64,000 nucleotides of DNA, from assembly GCF_019649055.1 (NCBI RefSeq), contig NW_026570250.1:930001-994000 (forward strand). The letters are read 5' to 3'. A program made the position numbers and the translations under genes. This stretch comes from Paramacrobiotus metropolitanus. Lineage: Eukaryota > Tardigrada > Eutardigrada > Parachela > Macrobiotidae. Shown one piece after another: positions 12,533-25,081 of this stretch. Within the stretch, counting starts at the first letter, position 1. Every line of letters starts with the position of its first letter. The notes beneath the pieces were generated by a model. That model saw only the letters and a list, made by a program, of their open reading frames with translations. It did no database searches and was not told the DNA's origin.

Positions 12533-14151
12533 TCTCAAGACGTCAAAGTTAAATGATCATCCGAAAAGACGGGAAATTAACCAGAAAATGGTGCATTGGT
12601 GCTGCACGGCTGGAGGATCTCGTTTTCCTCCTCCATTCACCTATTATTCTGCACAAGCTAATCGAGGCAACCGTTCTGCAAGCCAGCAAGCATAGAAATA
12701 CTCATAGCTTTTAAGTTTCAGGTAGTCAACAATATGGCACACGAGATTTGTTTGGATAATACTACTAAATAAAATGTCAATAAAAATTACATAAACTCGG
12801 AAAACTGAAAATCTGCTGTGATGGTGCTGTTATTGACGATTCTCGCCAGGATGGTACCCTGTGGCGGTTGGCAGCCGTGCGCCTACGGTGCGCCGGGAAG
12901 TCATCGGAGGCCCATAACATCAAGTGCTTATCCCGGCACTTTTTAAACAGTGCGCGCTCGCAAACTATGTTGTTGATTAATTGGACAGATACATGAAAAT
13001 TTACAGAAAACCATTCTCTGCAAACGACCAAAAAATGTGTGATAAAAATGTTTACGGTTTTCTTAAATTTAGCGCTAATGCTACGGCCACGGTATTCCAT
13101 TACCGCCTCGAAAATTTTAGCACACGAACAGAAACAGAGCGAATGCATAATTCTCTGTTGGCGCACTCCAAAATCCCTGTTTGTTAGTGACGTCAAAATG
13201 ACACACTGCCAGTCTGCAGTCTCGGCGAGAATCACGAATTATGTTGCTATCAAATTAAAATGAAAAATTTGACTGTTTCCTATAAAACTTTTACAGTACT
13301 TATAAGTTATAAGTTATAACTTATAACTTATTTGTTAAAAAATGGCTATCGGGCTAGAAATGCATCTGTATGTTCAGAAAAAGCGGGACAGATGTTCTTG
13401 ACGTAACTGCTGGCCGTGGAAGTTTCTTTATAGCCATGGCAACTGCCTCCTCGGCGCGACCACCGCTAAAGCTGGCTGATATTCTGCCCTGCGCCTTGTT
13501 GGTTGGTGATGTTTTTATAGGCAAAAACCGTGTCGAACTGTCGATTTAATCGCCGGTATGAGTCGCTTGCCGATCGCTGCATTATTCAGACGTTGTAAAC
13601 AATTTGCCGCCTTTGCGCAAGTTAAAGCATTTGCATTTTGCTCTGCTTACAGCCTTACAGCTTACGTAATTTTCATCTTTTCGTTTTTAATTTCTGCAGT
13701 TTAGACGATAATATCATAATTCCTTTCGACAGCAGTGTAGTATTATTACTGTTAAAGTGTTGAAGTCATGTATATCTGACTCCTCGTGCAGAATCTAAGA
13801 ACAACAGCCGTGTCATACCTGTGAACCATCATCCATATGATGGGTGATCTTGCTGCGGTAAATGCTGCAGCTACAGCTTGTGTGTAGTACTTATCTTTTG
13901 AGTTCCGCTGAATCGTATCACTTCAAGCATTTATCGGCTGGACGGAGCTTCTGTTCGACTTTATTTGCCTATCCATTTACCGCGTGTTTAAAAGCGCCGC
14001 TTCAGTGACAGAAGTGGTACAGTATGGTGGCGTGCTGCTAACGGCGCTCCGCGACTGAACATTGTTGTTTCGGTTTCTGTGCTACTTCATGATCGAATTC
14101 CCAAGGATAGTGATTTGATCATTTGACAATTCTATCCCTTATTGGCGCAAA
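12533..14151. other. Divergent intergenic region between Cdc45 and the SLC12 cotransporter
   Basis: It separates two start codons pointing outward and so should hold both promoters and 5' leaders. No coding frame matched a family. It contains a perfect 30-bp palindrome (listed separately). Base composition rises in GC from about 13380 onward, as expected for a leader of the cotransporter. I could not place a TATA box or initiator with confidence. Confidence 0.5.
13302..13331. repeat. Perfect 30-bp AT-rich palindrome
   Basis: The 30 bases read identically on both strands, centred on AGTTATAACT. Each half is made of ATAAGTT-type heptamers, so the site is both palindromic and internally repeated. 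It could extrude as a hairpin, or be a tandem site for a dimeric DNA-binding protein. It lies in the divergent promoter region about 770 bp upstream of Cdc45's start and 820 bp upstream of the cotransporter's start. Confidence 0.9.
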
Positions 14152-17100
14152 ATGTCGGATTCTCCGCAAATTGCCACCACACGGTTTAGTGTGACTCCGG
14201 TTAAAGCCGATGACCAGCAGGAGATCTCCGTTGTTCCGATTACGACCATCTCCCCTCCGATGGAGGACGAGGAAGTCCCTCAGGTTGGTAGCCAGCTGCT
14301 GCTTTATGCTGCTACCGTGACTTTCGCGGTGGTTTTGATCGCATTACACTGTGAAGTGCTTTACTGTGATGTGTGGATTTTGTTTCAAAACTTTGGCTTT
14401 TGAAATCTCTCCATCGAGTGCGTTGAATGGAGTGCGTGAATAAATTGATATTTTGGCATTTCATAGATGTAAAAAATGTGATTTATATAGGTTGAGATTT
14501 TCTGAATTTCTGTGCGATTTTTCTGAATTTTGTATTTGTGAACTAGAATTTTGAAAAAAATTTTACTCCATGAATTGTTTGATAATTAACGAAAATTATT
14601 TCATAGCTAGCAAAATTAATATTGACTTTTACCGGTTTTTGTTGGCTACAGCTGTGAAAAATTTTATTGTTTGTTTTTCTGTCTGAATTGTTCTGTCCCT
14701 TTGTTCCGTTTTTGCGCTTTATCTTTATTGTTAGTGTTGTATAAGCATTGTTATCGTACGAGACTTTCTTGCTTCCGTTCCGGCAAATTTCTCCTGTGAT
14801 AATTAAACAATCGGAGAAAGGAGGTAGGAATTTGCGGTTGTCCGTTATCACAGTTGGCGGTGTAATGTTACCAGAAAAACGCATATTTCGGGTTGTTTAT
14901 TGCCCTCTATTATTTTATGTATGATACGCTGCTCGAATTACAAGTTTACAACCTCTGTATCAAAACTCGCGTTCCTCGACGCAGGATATTGACGATATCG
15001 GATACATAACGTGTGAAAGATATGATAAACCGCGGCGCAATGAAGACGACAGTGACGATGAGGAGGCTGGCTATATGACTTACGAAGCGATGCCGCGCGA
15101 GACTAATTACGTGCTGTCCTTGACCCGCGCCGGCAAAGCACGTCCAACAATCATGGAACTTCGGCTGGTACGTTTCATACGGTTATCGGATGTGTTTTGC
15201 TGCAGTCTAAACTATTTTTGGAATTACGACTTGGACTTTGAAATCATCAATGAGCCGTGTTGTGAACAAAACGTTTAACTTTCTTCGACGAGGGAAAATT
15301 ACCGTTTTTCGACAACCATACCATCAGCCGAGACAGTTTTGCCTTTTTGGTTTACTCATAACATTTGTTTACTCGTATAATATCACTCACAAAATGCAAG
15401 ATGAATCTTTAAAAACACAATTTATAGAAACCCACATTATAATACTACCGCCATAGGAAATTTACTATTTAGCGTTATTTAATTGTTGGTATCCATTGCG
15501 TTAAATTTAAAAAAAATATAATTACGAGTAATTTCGCTTGGATATTTATCAGACTGAAATCGTACCTAATAGTTCAGCTGTATGTTGGATTATCGAATCA
15601 TAAAATGTCGATATGAAAACTATAACAGGCACCGGAACCGTCCGGAAGGTTCCGTCATCTTTCTGGCAGCACAAGAAAAACAATTAATTATTATAAACTA
15701 TAAAATTATTATAAATTTGTAAGTTATTATCGAAAGCCGGTTTTCGAATATTTCCCAGATTATGGTTGCAACGAATGGGAAGCATGGGTGTAACCGAATG
15801 GTTGACGGTAAACTTTTGTTGCAGAATAAATCGTCAATTGATCAGGGCGAAACAGGATCGGTAACACAACGAGATTCAAATGCTTTGCTCGTGGAGCCGG
15901 CCACTGGCGGTATGAAGTTCGGCTGGATAAGAGGTGTTTTCGTAAGTACAGTAGCAAGAATTTATGGTATTAGAATTCGCAAGAGCATATTCGCAAACCT
16001 CGATTTCATATTATGATCCAGTTATCGGTTTGTCGTAGATCCGATGCCTTTTGAATATTTGGGGTGTTCTGCTGTTTATGCGCTTGTCATGGGTAGTTGC
16101 GCAAGCGGGATTAGGTTAGTGCAGGCCGATTTAATACAAGTAGTTTGGGTTTTCCTTTTGTATTCCGTTGCTTTGCGATTAAATTGTTAACTATTCTAAA
16201 CAGGATTAATCTAGAACCAGTCCACTTTATTTGTGCGAAGTAAAATTTGTATGATGGATGTATTACAGGTTGTTTATGTTATTAGGATTAACGGTGGCCA
16301 TTCTCGTGCTGGCATGCGGTAAAGCTTCCGTATTCATTATTTTCTTATCCATCTACACATGGTAATATTGATCTTGTTTGTTTTTAGCTGTCACAACCGT
16401 CACAACTCTTTCGATGTCAGCAATCAGCACCAATGGTGCCGTCCAAGGTAAAGATCGTTATGTTTTCCTGGCAGTTTGGCGGGATGTACCGAAGGGATAA
16501 TTATTGGATATACTCCGTTACGCAATTGCTGATCTCTTTCTTAGGTGGTGGAACATATTTCCTCATATCACGTTCCCTAGGTGAGACCGGCTTTGACATC
16601 ATCGTTTTTCGTCGTATATGCATCATAAATATTAATCACCGGATATGGTAGGTCCGGAATTTGGGGGAGCTGTCGGAATTGTTTTCAGTTTAGCTAACGC
16701 CGTCGCTGTCGGCATGAATACGGTGGGATTTGCGGAGGCTCTCGTTGAACTTTTAACGGTAAAAATTGCGCAACCGAATAGCCAGTCGTATTGCCACCAT
16801 AATGTAATTAAAGGGTAAATGATTGGCAGTTTGCTGGGTGCGCCGCTATGATCGCGAAATAACAACCAATGATTTTTTAATGTTTTTTTTTCGTCAGGAA
16901 CATAACGTTTCTATGCTTGATCCAACGAATGACATCAGAATTATTGGATTACTGACAATGTTACTCCTTTTGGGAATCACAATTGTGGGCATGGAGTGGG
17001 AAGCTAGAGTAAATTTTTTATACCGACCAGCGGAAATGTACGGAAAATGACGCTTTTTTTCTTGTCCTTTAGACCCAGATTGTCCTCTTTGGTGTGATTA

Positions 17101-20100
17101 TTGGATCTCTTATCAACTTTTTCGTGGGATCTTTCATCTCCGTATCGGATGACAAACAAGCCAAGGGCATTACTGGTTATTCGGCGGATGTGTTCTCGGA
17201 GAATTTCTTCCCCAGTTTTCGCGACGGGCACAGCTTTATGACGGTGTTTGCCATTTTCTTTCCTGCTTGTACCGGTATAATGGCTGGTGCTAACATTTCC
17301 GGTGATCTTAAGGTAGGAAATTGTTAAATCGGTGTTAAGAGGACGATAAGTAGTTTTTAAAAGCCATTGAAGTACTGCCGTAAAGTGTTTTAAAAACACA
17401 CGAAGTGCGCAAACAAACAATCACATCAAGTGCTCTCTAAGCATAGTGTATTTTCTGTAACGATTAGAACCCGGCTAAGGCAATTCCAAGGGGAACACTG
17501 GGGGCCATCGGTGTATCCGGCATATCGTATCTGGCGTGCGCTCTCGTGGTGGCAGCGGTGGCAGTGCGTGATGCCAGCGGGAGTGTGAGAGATTTCTTCG
17601 ATGGCAATGTAACGGCGTGTTACAACGGAACCAATGGAGCTAATACATGCAAATGGGGAACCGCAAACAGCTATCAAGTAATACATTAGCCTGCGAAAAA
17701 GAAGAGAGCGGGTTGCATCATCGTGTGGTATTTGTAGATGATGACGGAAATCAGCGCCGTGGGACCAATTATCACGACGGGTGTTTTTGCCGCATCGCTG
17801 AGTTCGGCTTTGGCATGTCTGGTCAGCGCCCCGAAAATTTTTCAGGTACTTGTGAATGTGTTTTCGGGGCGTTCGCTGTTATTTAATCTCAGCGTTTAAA
17901 TGATAATATGACTGTTAATGCCATTGTCCATACCCGATATTACTTATTGTGTCACAAATTCTACTTCCTGACATTCTGATTTAATATAGGCATTGTCACG
18001 GGATAATATTTTTCCTTACATTGAATTCTTTGGACGTGGATTCGGCAAAAACGATGAGCCCCGATGGGCTTACCTGTTAACGTTTGTGATCGGATGTGGA
18101 ATTGTGCTGATAGGTGCGTCTGGACAAATGTCTCGGCCATGTGATGTCGATGCTTGTTTTCATTTGGTTACGCTGATTTGCTGTGTAACGTTGTTTTGTT
18201 TTAGCTGATTTGAATGCTATTGCTCCCATTATTTCCAATTTTTATATTGGAACGTATGCCTTGATTAATTACGCCTGTTTTGATGCTTCGTTATCCGCGT
18301 CCCCCGGTGAGTTGAACACGTGGATATTTTTACACCTCGCGGATGTTGTGTAGGATCGGTAGCGTGCTCTTGGGTACACAAACAGGATTTGGCTAACGTA
18401 AATATGTCAGCGCATGATCAGCAAATATTTTGATTTGATTTGGAGAGGCAGTTTTGATCAACAGAATTCGGCATACCTGTTGTAACATACGGGCACACAG
18501 TTATTACATAATGGGGCTCATGCTAAAAGATATCGTACGTTTTTTGATTATCGTTTATATTTGCTGTCGGCACGTTTAGTTTGATTTGTTTTCGTGATGT
18601 TGACGTGATTACGCTTAATTTTTGGCATGACGTGTGGCATCCAGGCACATTTTTGTGTGTATAGGTAAAATTTTGGAGCCTTTTTTCTCTGGACGTTACT
18701 GAGACTGTTTGGGCGTCGTTGTAGTAATTTTGTTTTCAGGATTTCGACCGGGTTTCCGATATTACAACATGTGGCTGAGTTTGCTGGGATCGGGATTATG
18801 CGTAGCGTGCATGTTCATGATGAACTGGTGGGGAGCACTGATTACCATGGCCGTGATTGGTAAGGTCACTACTTTTATCGGTGACTATGTAAACGGAATT
18901 ACTTCAGACTCTTACATTGATGTTTCAGCGTTTTTGTGGGGTTACGTCCACCACAAGGCCCCGGACGTCAACTGGGGATCATCAATTCAAGCACGTGCCT
19001 TCAAGTCGACTGTTCAGTCAGCACTGAAGTTGATGGGTGTCGAGGATCATGTCAAGAATTTCCGGTACATTACTGGTGGTGAAAAAGAACTATTTCTGAA
19101 TGTGCTGATTGCGGACGAATGTACTTATGGTAATTTGGTTATTTTTAGACCACAAGTACTTGTTCTATCTGGCCTGCCGTCTTCACGGCCAGCGCTGGTG
19201 TATTTTGTCAACAGCTTCACGAAAAATACTGGAATGATGATCTGCGGAGATGTTTTGGTGGTAAGTGAGCGGTCAACATGAGAGCATATCCGAACTTCCG
19301 TTTTTTATAGCAGCATTCGAGCAGTTAATCAGAAAATAGGATTGTTTTGTTAAGATCACCAAGCTCATTACATTCGTTATTGTGTTAGGTATTTTAATCA
19401 TTAATGTACTAATATGAATCATTAATGTACTTTAACTGTTGTACAGGGTGCAACTAATTTGCACATCATTCCCCCGCTGCAAAAACAGACATATTCGTGG
19501 TTTCGCGAGAAGCACATCAAAAGCTTCTACAGTGCCATTGTGGCGAAAACATTCCGTGAAGGTGTGCGTGCGCTTATCCAGGTAAATCATCGACATTTTT
19601 CGCACGGCTCGAGTTCGTGTAACTTAAACTTTAAATTATGGCCGTTCTTACAGACCGTCGGTATCGGCAAGATGCGACCAAATATGGTCATGATGGGTTT
19701 CAACAATCTGTGGATGTACCATCCAGCGGAAAGCGTCGAAGACTACCTGGACACGATCACTGATTCATTGGATGCCAACATGGGCGTTGGTATATTGCGC
19801 GTCCAGGAAGGCATGGACGTGTCGCAGTTGCTAGATTTCACCGGTTCTACTTACGATTTGTTATCATTGTCCACGAGGGACGAGACTGTGATTCCCCAGA
19901 CGACGAATGGGCTCCTGGCGGCACCGGCGTCTCGTAAGAAAACTGTTCTTTCTTGAAACGCTATGTGCACAGCAATAGCACTATTTGTTGAAGAAAAAGT
20001 TATGTCTTTCCAAATGAATAAGAAATTCATTTGTGCATAAACACTAGAAAAAATTGCGTTAGCGAGAGGAGAATTAATAATGTCCACAATATTATTATAT

Positions 20101-21383
20101 TGTGCGGCAACTGTTATACTGGAAGTAAACTATATTACTATTATAGCTGTTCTTTTTTAATATAGTTTTATATATAGACTTTCGATGTTCTCTCGTGGCA
20201 TTGTTGGAATGGTTTTGTTGCAGAAAAACGGAAGCTTAGTTTTCAGGACACCAGCCGGGGTTTTAGCATGCATCCGTCTGGACTGATGCCGACTGTGAAC
20301 GAGAACGGCCCACCGGCTGCTAACGGGCTACTCCAGCCATCGTCTCCGCTCATTAGGTGCCGATCGGAGCTGAACATATTCAGTGTAGAAGCGGGAGAAG
20401 CCCCGGTATCCCAGTCGCAATACACATCCCGCCTTGATCTGGCTGATAAGTTTCATAATAAAACCAAGCAGAAGATGAAAGGAGAGATCCATGTCTATTG
20501 GCTGTACGACGATGGCGGTAAGCGGTGTATCTTTTCCGCATTTCCTCGACGTGCTACTTTTTCGAAATGTCAGATAAATGTGTGTTCATTTGTAATTAAC
20601 TTTGCGCATTTGTAGGATTAACGTTGTTGATTCCTCATCTGTTGAGTAAGAAACAGCCATGGAATGGCTGCAAATTGAAGATTTTCTACCTGCAAGGAAA
20701 ACCCCACCAAGTAGATGAAGCGCAGCGGAATATGGTGGCCCTGCTCAGCAAATTCCGGATCGATTTCGTTGATGCGGTAGCGGTTAATTCGAACAAGCCA
20801 CCTTCTGAAGAGAGGTACATAATCATGCGGTTGTAAAATCGCTTGTGATTGGCTTGTACGTAATTCTGCATTCCCTTCTGCAGCGTGATATGGTTTAATC
20901 AAATGATCCAGCCGTTCCGTGTTTCTGATATTTCTGACATCAAACCGGACGAAAGCGTCCCGACCCCCATTTCTAACGAGGATCTGGAATCATTGTTTGA
21001 GCGCACACAAAGACAGATCAGGTTCGTTGAATTCAACGCATAAAAGACAGAATTTGTTCAAAATAATTATAACTCCGATTTTTTTATGAACCTGCTGCTC
21101 TTTCTTAAGCGTATTACGTGTTCTTTTTTGTGAAGTTTATGTTCATCTGCAAATGGTTGTTCAATTCTTACGAAGATATTTACGTGCGTCTTATTACAGG
21201 CTGCGCGAAGTGTTGAAGGAGAATTCATCTGATGCTGAACTGATTGTGATGACCTTACCCGTGCCCAAGAGAAACTGCAACCCCACCTTGTACATGGCTT
21301 GGTTGGAGACGTTGACCAAAGATATGCCCCCCTTCCTCTTGTTACGCGGCAATCAGCAAAGCGTTATGACCTTTTATACTTGA
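14152..21383 (+). CDS. SLC12 family electroneutral Na-(K)-Cl cotransporter (NKCC/NCC branch)
   Basis: Plasma-membrane transporter that moves Cl- inward with Na+ and, in NKCCs, K+. I chained 23 exons with agreeing phases: 14152-14283, 14985-15167, 15759-15941, 16039-16114, 16286-16318, 16388-16447, 16545-16580, 16652-16758, 16898-17008, 17073-17312, 17468-17677, 17738-17845, 17990-18113, 18205-18306, 18740-18859, 18929-19064, 19149-19260, 19447-19581, 19654-19933, 20224-20517, 20616-20814, 20884-21021 and 21200-21383, giving about 1100 aa. The N-terminus has an RFSV SPAK/OSR1 docking motif (residues 11-14) and a regulatory segment [16 protein letters not shown]1 is recognised by [18 protein letters not shown]6 by [18 protein letters not shown] and TM8 by [19 protein letters not shown]. 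The long C-terminal domain ends [15 protein letters not shown]. The Na+-site serines of TM8 are present. The TM3 K+-site tyrosine is Asn257, so K+ dependence is doubtful and no gene symbol is given. Exons 5 and 7 are only 33 and 36 bp. Confidence 0.95.
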
Positions 21384-21976
21384 ATTTTGTTTATTTTTTT
21401 ACTTCTTTAATTGTGTGCTGTTGATAGTTAATTTTCTAAAAGGTGACTATCGGTTTTGTTACAAGTTGCAGGTGGGTTGTACAGCCGGTTACAGTGCGGT
21501 TACAGTACAGCCGGTTACAGGGAGTTGTACGAATCGGTACATTTTGTGATTGTCGTGTCCTTTGCACACGTACGTGCCTTGGCAGTTGCCTTAATCGGTT
21601 TTTTACCTCGGTGTATAAAGAGTACGGAAATTTGCATTGTTACCGCAAAAGATGGGAAACATTTAGAAGTTTTCAATTTAATTACTTTTGCGATGGAGAA
21701 GATAAGCCGAAATTCTTGACCGTACCACTGAATCGTGCACTGCACACTTCTTTTCTTCGGTAACTGTTATCAGTGCATACCTGCCAATACAAGCATCTGT
21801 TTAAAAAGCTTTAATTGAGTGAATTTAAATTAGAAAATTTCTTTTGTAAGTTTAACAGCGATGCAGTACCAAAATACGGAGCAAAAAAATTACCAAAAAT
21901 GACTACCAACACACGAAATGCATTTCTTATATAAACGAGTAATCTAATGGGCAAGAAATGTATGTGAAAAAGACAT
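21384..21976. other. Convergent gap between the SLC12 gene and the glass-type gene
   Basis: About 590 bp between two stop codons, so it holds both 3' ends. A short imperfect repeat of ACAGCCGGTTACAG / GTGCGGTTACAG / ACAGCCGGTTACAG lies at about 21480-21520. Frames on both strands look like chance frames. No clear AATAAA was identified for the SLC12 gene. Confidence 0.5.
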
Positions 21977-23621
21977 TCAGTTCAGCTGACCACTCCGTTC
22001 AGCCATATGTACCTTCATATGCCGATTGAGATTTCCGGATTGAGAAAATTTTAATAAACAAAGGTGACACTGATAGGGCTTTTCTCCGCTGTGTATCCGA
22101 GTGTGTTTTGTCAGTGTGGAGCTGTCACTGAAGGCTTTCTTGCACACACGACACCGATACGGCCGCTCACCACTATGAGTCCGCATATGTGTGGTAACGC
22201 TGGAACTCTGCGAGAAACGCCGGTCACACACGGGACACAGAAACGGCTTTTCACCCGAATGTGTGCGCATGTGAGCCGTCAGATTGGCCGCTTGGGTAAA
22301 TGTCTTAGGGCACAGAGTGCAGGTGTACGGCTTTTCGCCACTGTGTGTTCGCATGTGGGTTTTTAACGTCGACGGACGGGCGTACGATTTCCGACAGATT
22401 CCGCAAATGTTGACCTTTTCGCCATGCTGATTAATGACATCGCAACCAGATCGGCTGTGTGACAGCAGCGAGCTGCCATGTTTTTTTCGATAAAGGTCAT
22501 GGGATGTTTTGGGTAGTGTTGACGGGAGTGCGGGAGGATTGGTCGATCGCTGGTAGGGATTTGTAACAGACGCCACGCCGCTAATGCAGGACATGGTCAT
22601 CTGGAAGTTTACACTGACCGGCTGCGGAGTGTACCGGTGTCCATATTCGACAGTCGCTGGCCTTTGTTCGTACTGGATGTGTTGCGGTGACGGATAACTG
22701 TAGTGGCGGTTATGGTCTTCCCCGAAATTAATTTGTTTTAAGGACAGCAGCATTTCAGCGGTGGCACGCGAGACGTATTGTTTGTCGTCTGGATAATGTT
22801 GAATATATGGATCCCTAAAAGGAGAATCGTAATATAAATTTAGCCACTTTGAAATCGGCTGCTTAAGAATATCACCCACTAAGCTTTGTCCACTTGACAA
22901 AATATCAACGTAAACTTGCACGCAGTTATTTTATCACCATAGGATGAAAAATGTTTTAAAGAATATGGCTTCCTGTGCCTTCGACTAAATATATGCGCAG
23001 GTTCTTATTGTCTAATCTAACAAATTTTCTAATCTGTAACCCTTAGAGTAGATGTACATAGAAAGTGCACATATTGAACAAAACAAATTTTTGGTCCCGG
23101 TGTGCATGTGTTTACGCGATGCTTAAGGATGGTGCGGTCTGTACGGTTTGTACACAACGCTAACAATGCACAAATATGAGCGTTTCTTTTCAGTAAATCG
23201 CAGGGTTACGATTACGAATGTTGGAATATGTTGTTTTGGTAACAGACCTTGTGTGATCATATTTTGGCTCACTGGACCCGAGACTTGGACCATCATTATA
23301 AACAGGGAATTCCGTTTCGTACACAGGAGGAGCACTTTCTTCGTAGGCATTATGTGATGACATGGCTACATTGTGGTAAATGGGTGCATCTGGCCATGAC
23401 GACGAGAGGCCGGCCGATGAGATGGTATTGGCTTTCCAGGCATTAAAGGTCACCGGCTGGTGATGGTGCACACCCGGATGGGCCGAATGGGAGCCGCCTG
23501 GAGCAGCCGTTAAAGAAGAGTAATGGTCGATAGAAGGATTAGCGATGTGAGCTGGATGGTAGTAATAATTAACAGTCGGAGGCGCTTGGTGGACTGGTAA
23601 AGTTGCCGAGTTGACTTCCAT
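21977..23621 (-). CDS. gl: Glass-type five C2H2 zinc-finger transcription factor
   Basis: Glass drives photoreceptor and other sensory-cell differentiation in arthropods and binds DNA through C2H2 fingers. Two exons in minus-strand order, 23621-23248 and 22814-21977, join within an Arg codon (AG|G) and give about 403 aa. Residues 1-250 are low in complexity, rich in His, Ser, Tyr and Pro. Five fingers follow at about 262-282, 290-310, 318-338, 346-366 and 374-394, each C-x2-C-x12-H-x3-H with TGEKP-like linkers. Finger 1 contains [14 protein letters not shown], finger 3 [17 protein letters not shown] and finger 5 [17 protein letters not shown]. These strings are characteristic of glass rather than of generic zinc-finger proteins. 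The product is shorter than fly glass (about 600 aa), with the difference in the non-finger region. Upstream exons cannot be excluded, but an ATG begins the open exon and fits as a start. Confidence 0.9.
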
Positions 23622-25081
23622 GGTATGGTTAAAACAACTGCAAGATTTTTAGAAAAATCCCGAATATATGGAGTGGCAGTAGTGTGCAAATTCAGGCACA
23701 CTCACTTCATTGAAAATTGCAACAACTTGCTGCGCACATCACACTAACAAATTCTGTACAAATGATTATTATTTAGCAATGATTAAGTTTAATGCCCGCG
23801 CGCAAATTAAAAATCCGATCAGATGTGTTGTTGGAGCCGTTATGTCCGAATTCAAAATTTAATACACACAGCGAATCTCCGCTTCGACTCCATATGCCCG
23901 TTGAGCGGCGCGCTGGCGCAACCTGATCAGCTAATTTCCAATTTCGGCCAGCTTCATATCCAACAGTACTGCGGGGATTCATTTGTCTATTGATTTGATC
24001 GACATTTGCTTTGTTTATCGTTTAACATGGAGTCGCCACATACGATGCGCACGCGCTACGATTGGTTGAATCTGTGTGTATTATTTGCATCGCTGTAACA
24101 GAGAAATTGCATGACGCTGGATGCCGTAACAGTGCTGTGCCCAATGGTTTCTGATTTCCTTTTCCAGCGGATATCAAAGGAAACATTTTAATCCATTGCG
24201 TAGGTTCAGAGTCGCAACATGGTCATCGTGCATTGGCCGTCGGAAAACAATCTCCGGTAACCTTCTGCTTCACTAGACTAATCACTGCCACACGCTACGG
24301 GGATGCGTGAGTATCATCTCCGGCTTAGCAGCGCAAAACAGCGCATCCTCTGCCTATCGGGCTATAGCCGGCTGGGGCTATCATCCAGGGAGTATGCTTG
24401 ACATACGTAATCGTTTAGTTCATGAACTACGGCTGCGCCGGTTGAGTGATTAGCCACTGCAGGAGGAGGCGGTGACTGCTCAATTATCGGCTTTGTCGTC
24501 AAAGCTACCGTGACAAATGCGACGAGTGTCGGGCACTGATTTACTCCCGGTGCGAGCAAAATAACCATGAAATTATTAGATAACTCTTTTGTGCGGGTTA
24601 ATGATGAGGTGCAAATGGATTAACTTGCTCTCATGGATAATGTCATGCAGTACGACTGCAATACATTGACCTGAAGCCCGGAACGGAAAAAAATGAGTGA
24701 ATTCTGGAATAATTTTAATACAAGGCCACAAGCTAGGGGCGAGCGCAGTTTTTCAACATTAACAAATTAAATCAAATATTTCGATGCTTAGTGCTATATT
24801 TGTTACCTAATAATAAGATTAGGCCACCATTATATTATAAGGAGCAACATTTAGTCTTTTTTTAATTAGTACAGCAGTATAAATATTTTAAGAGCTGATC
24901 AGCGACGACCAAGTATTCACTTTGTATTTCACAGAAAAGAATGATGCAACGACTGCAGTCTACGAAAGCGTGTATTATTATCATGGTTTGCGTATATTCT
25001 TCTACGTTTGATTCCAAATTTTAAGCATTTCTCTTTTTCTCTAAAACAGCGTAAATAAATTTTGTCGATGACGGCATAATT
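23622..25081. other. Upstream region of the glass-type gene
   Basis: Intergenic DNA between the start of the glass-type gene and the 3' end of talin, both on the minus strand. It should contain the glass promoter and the talin polyadenylation site. A GC-richer patch runs from about 24020 to 24560. No exon-like frame or RNA gene was recognised. Confidence 0.5.
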
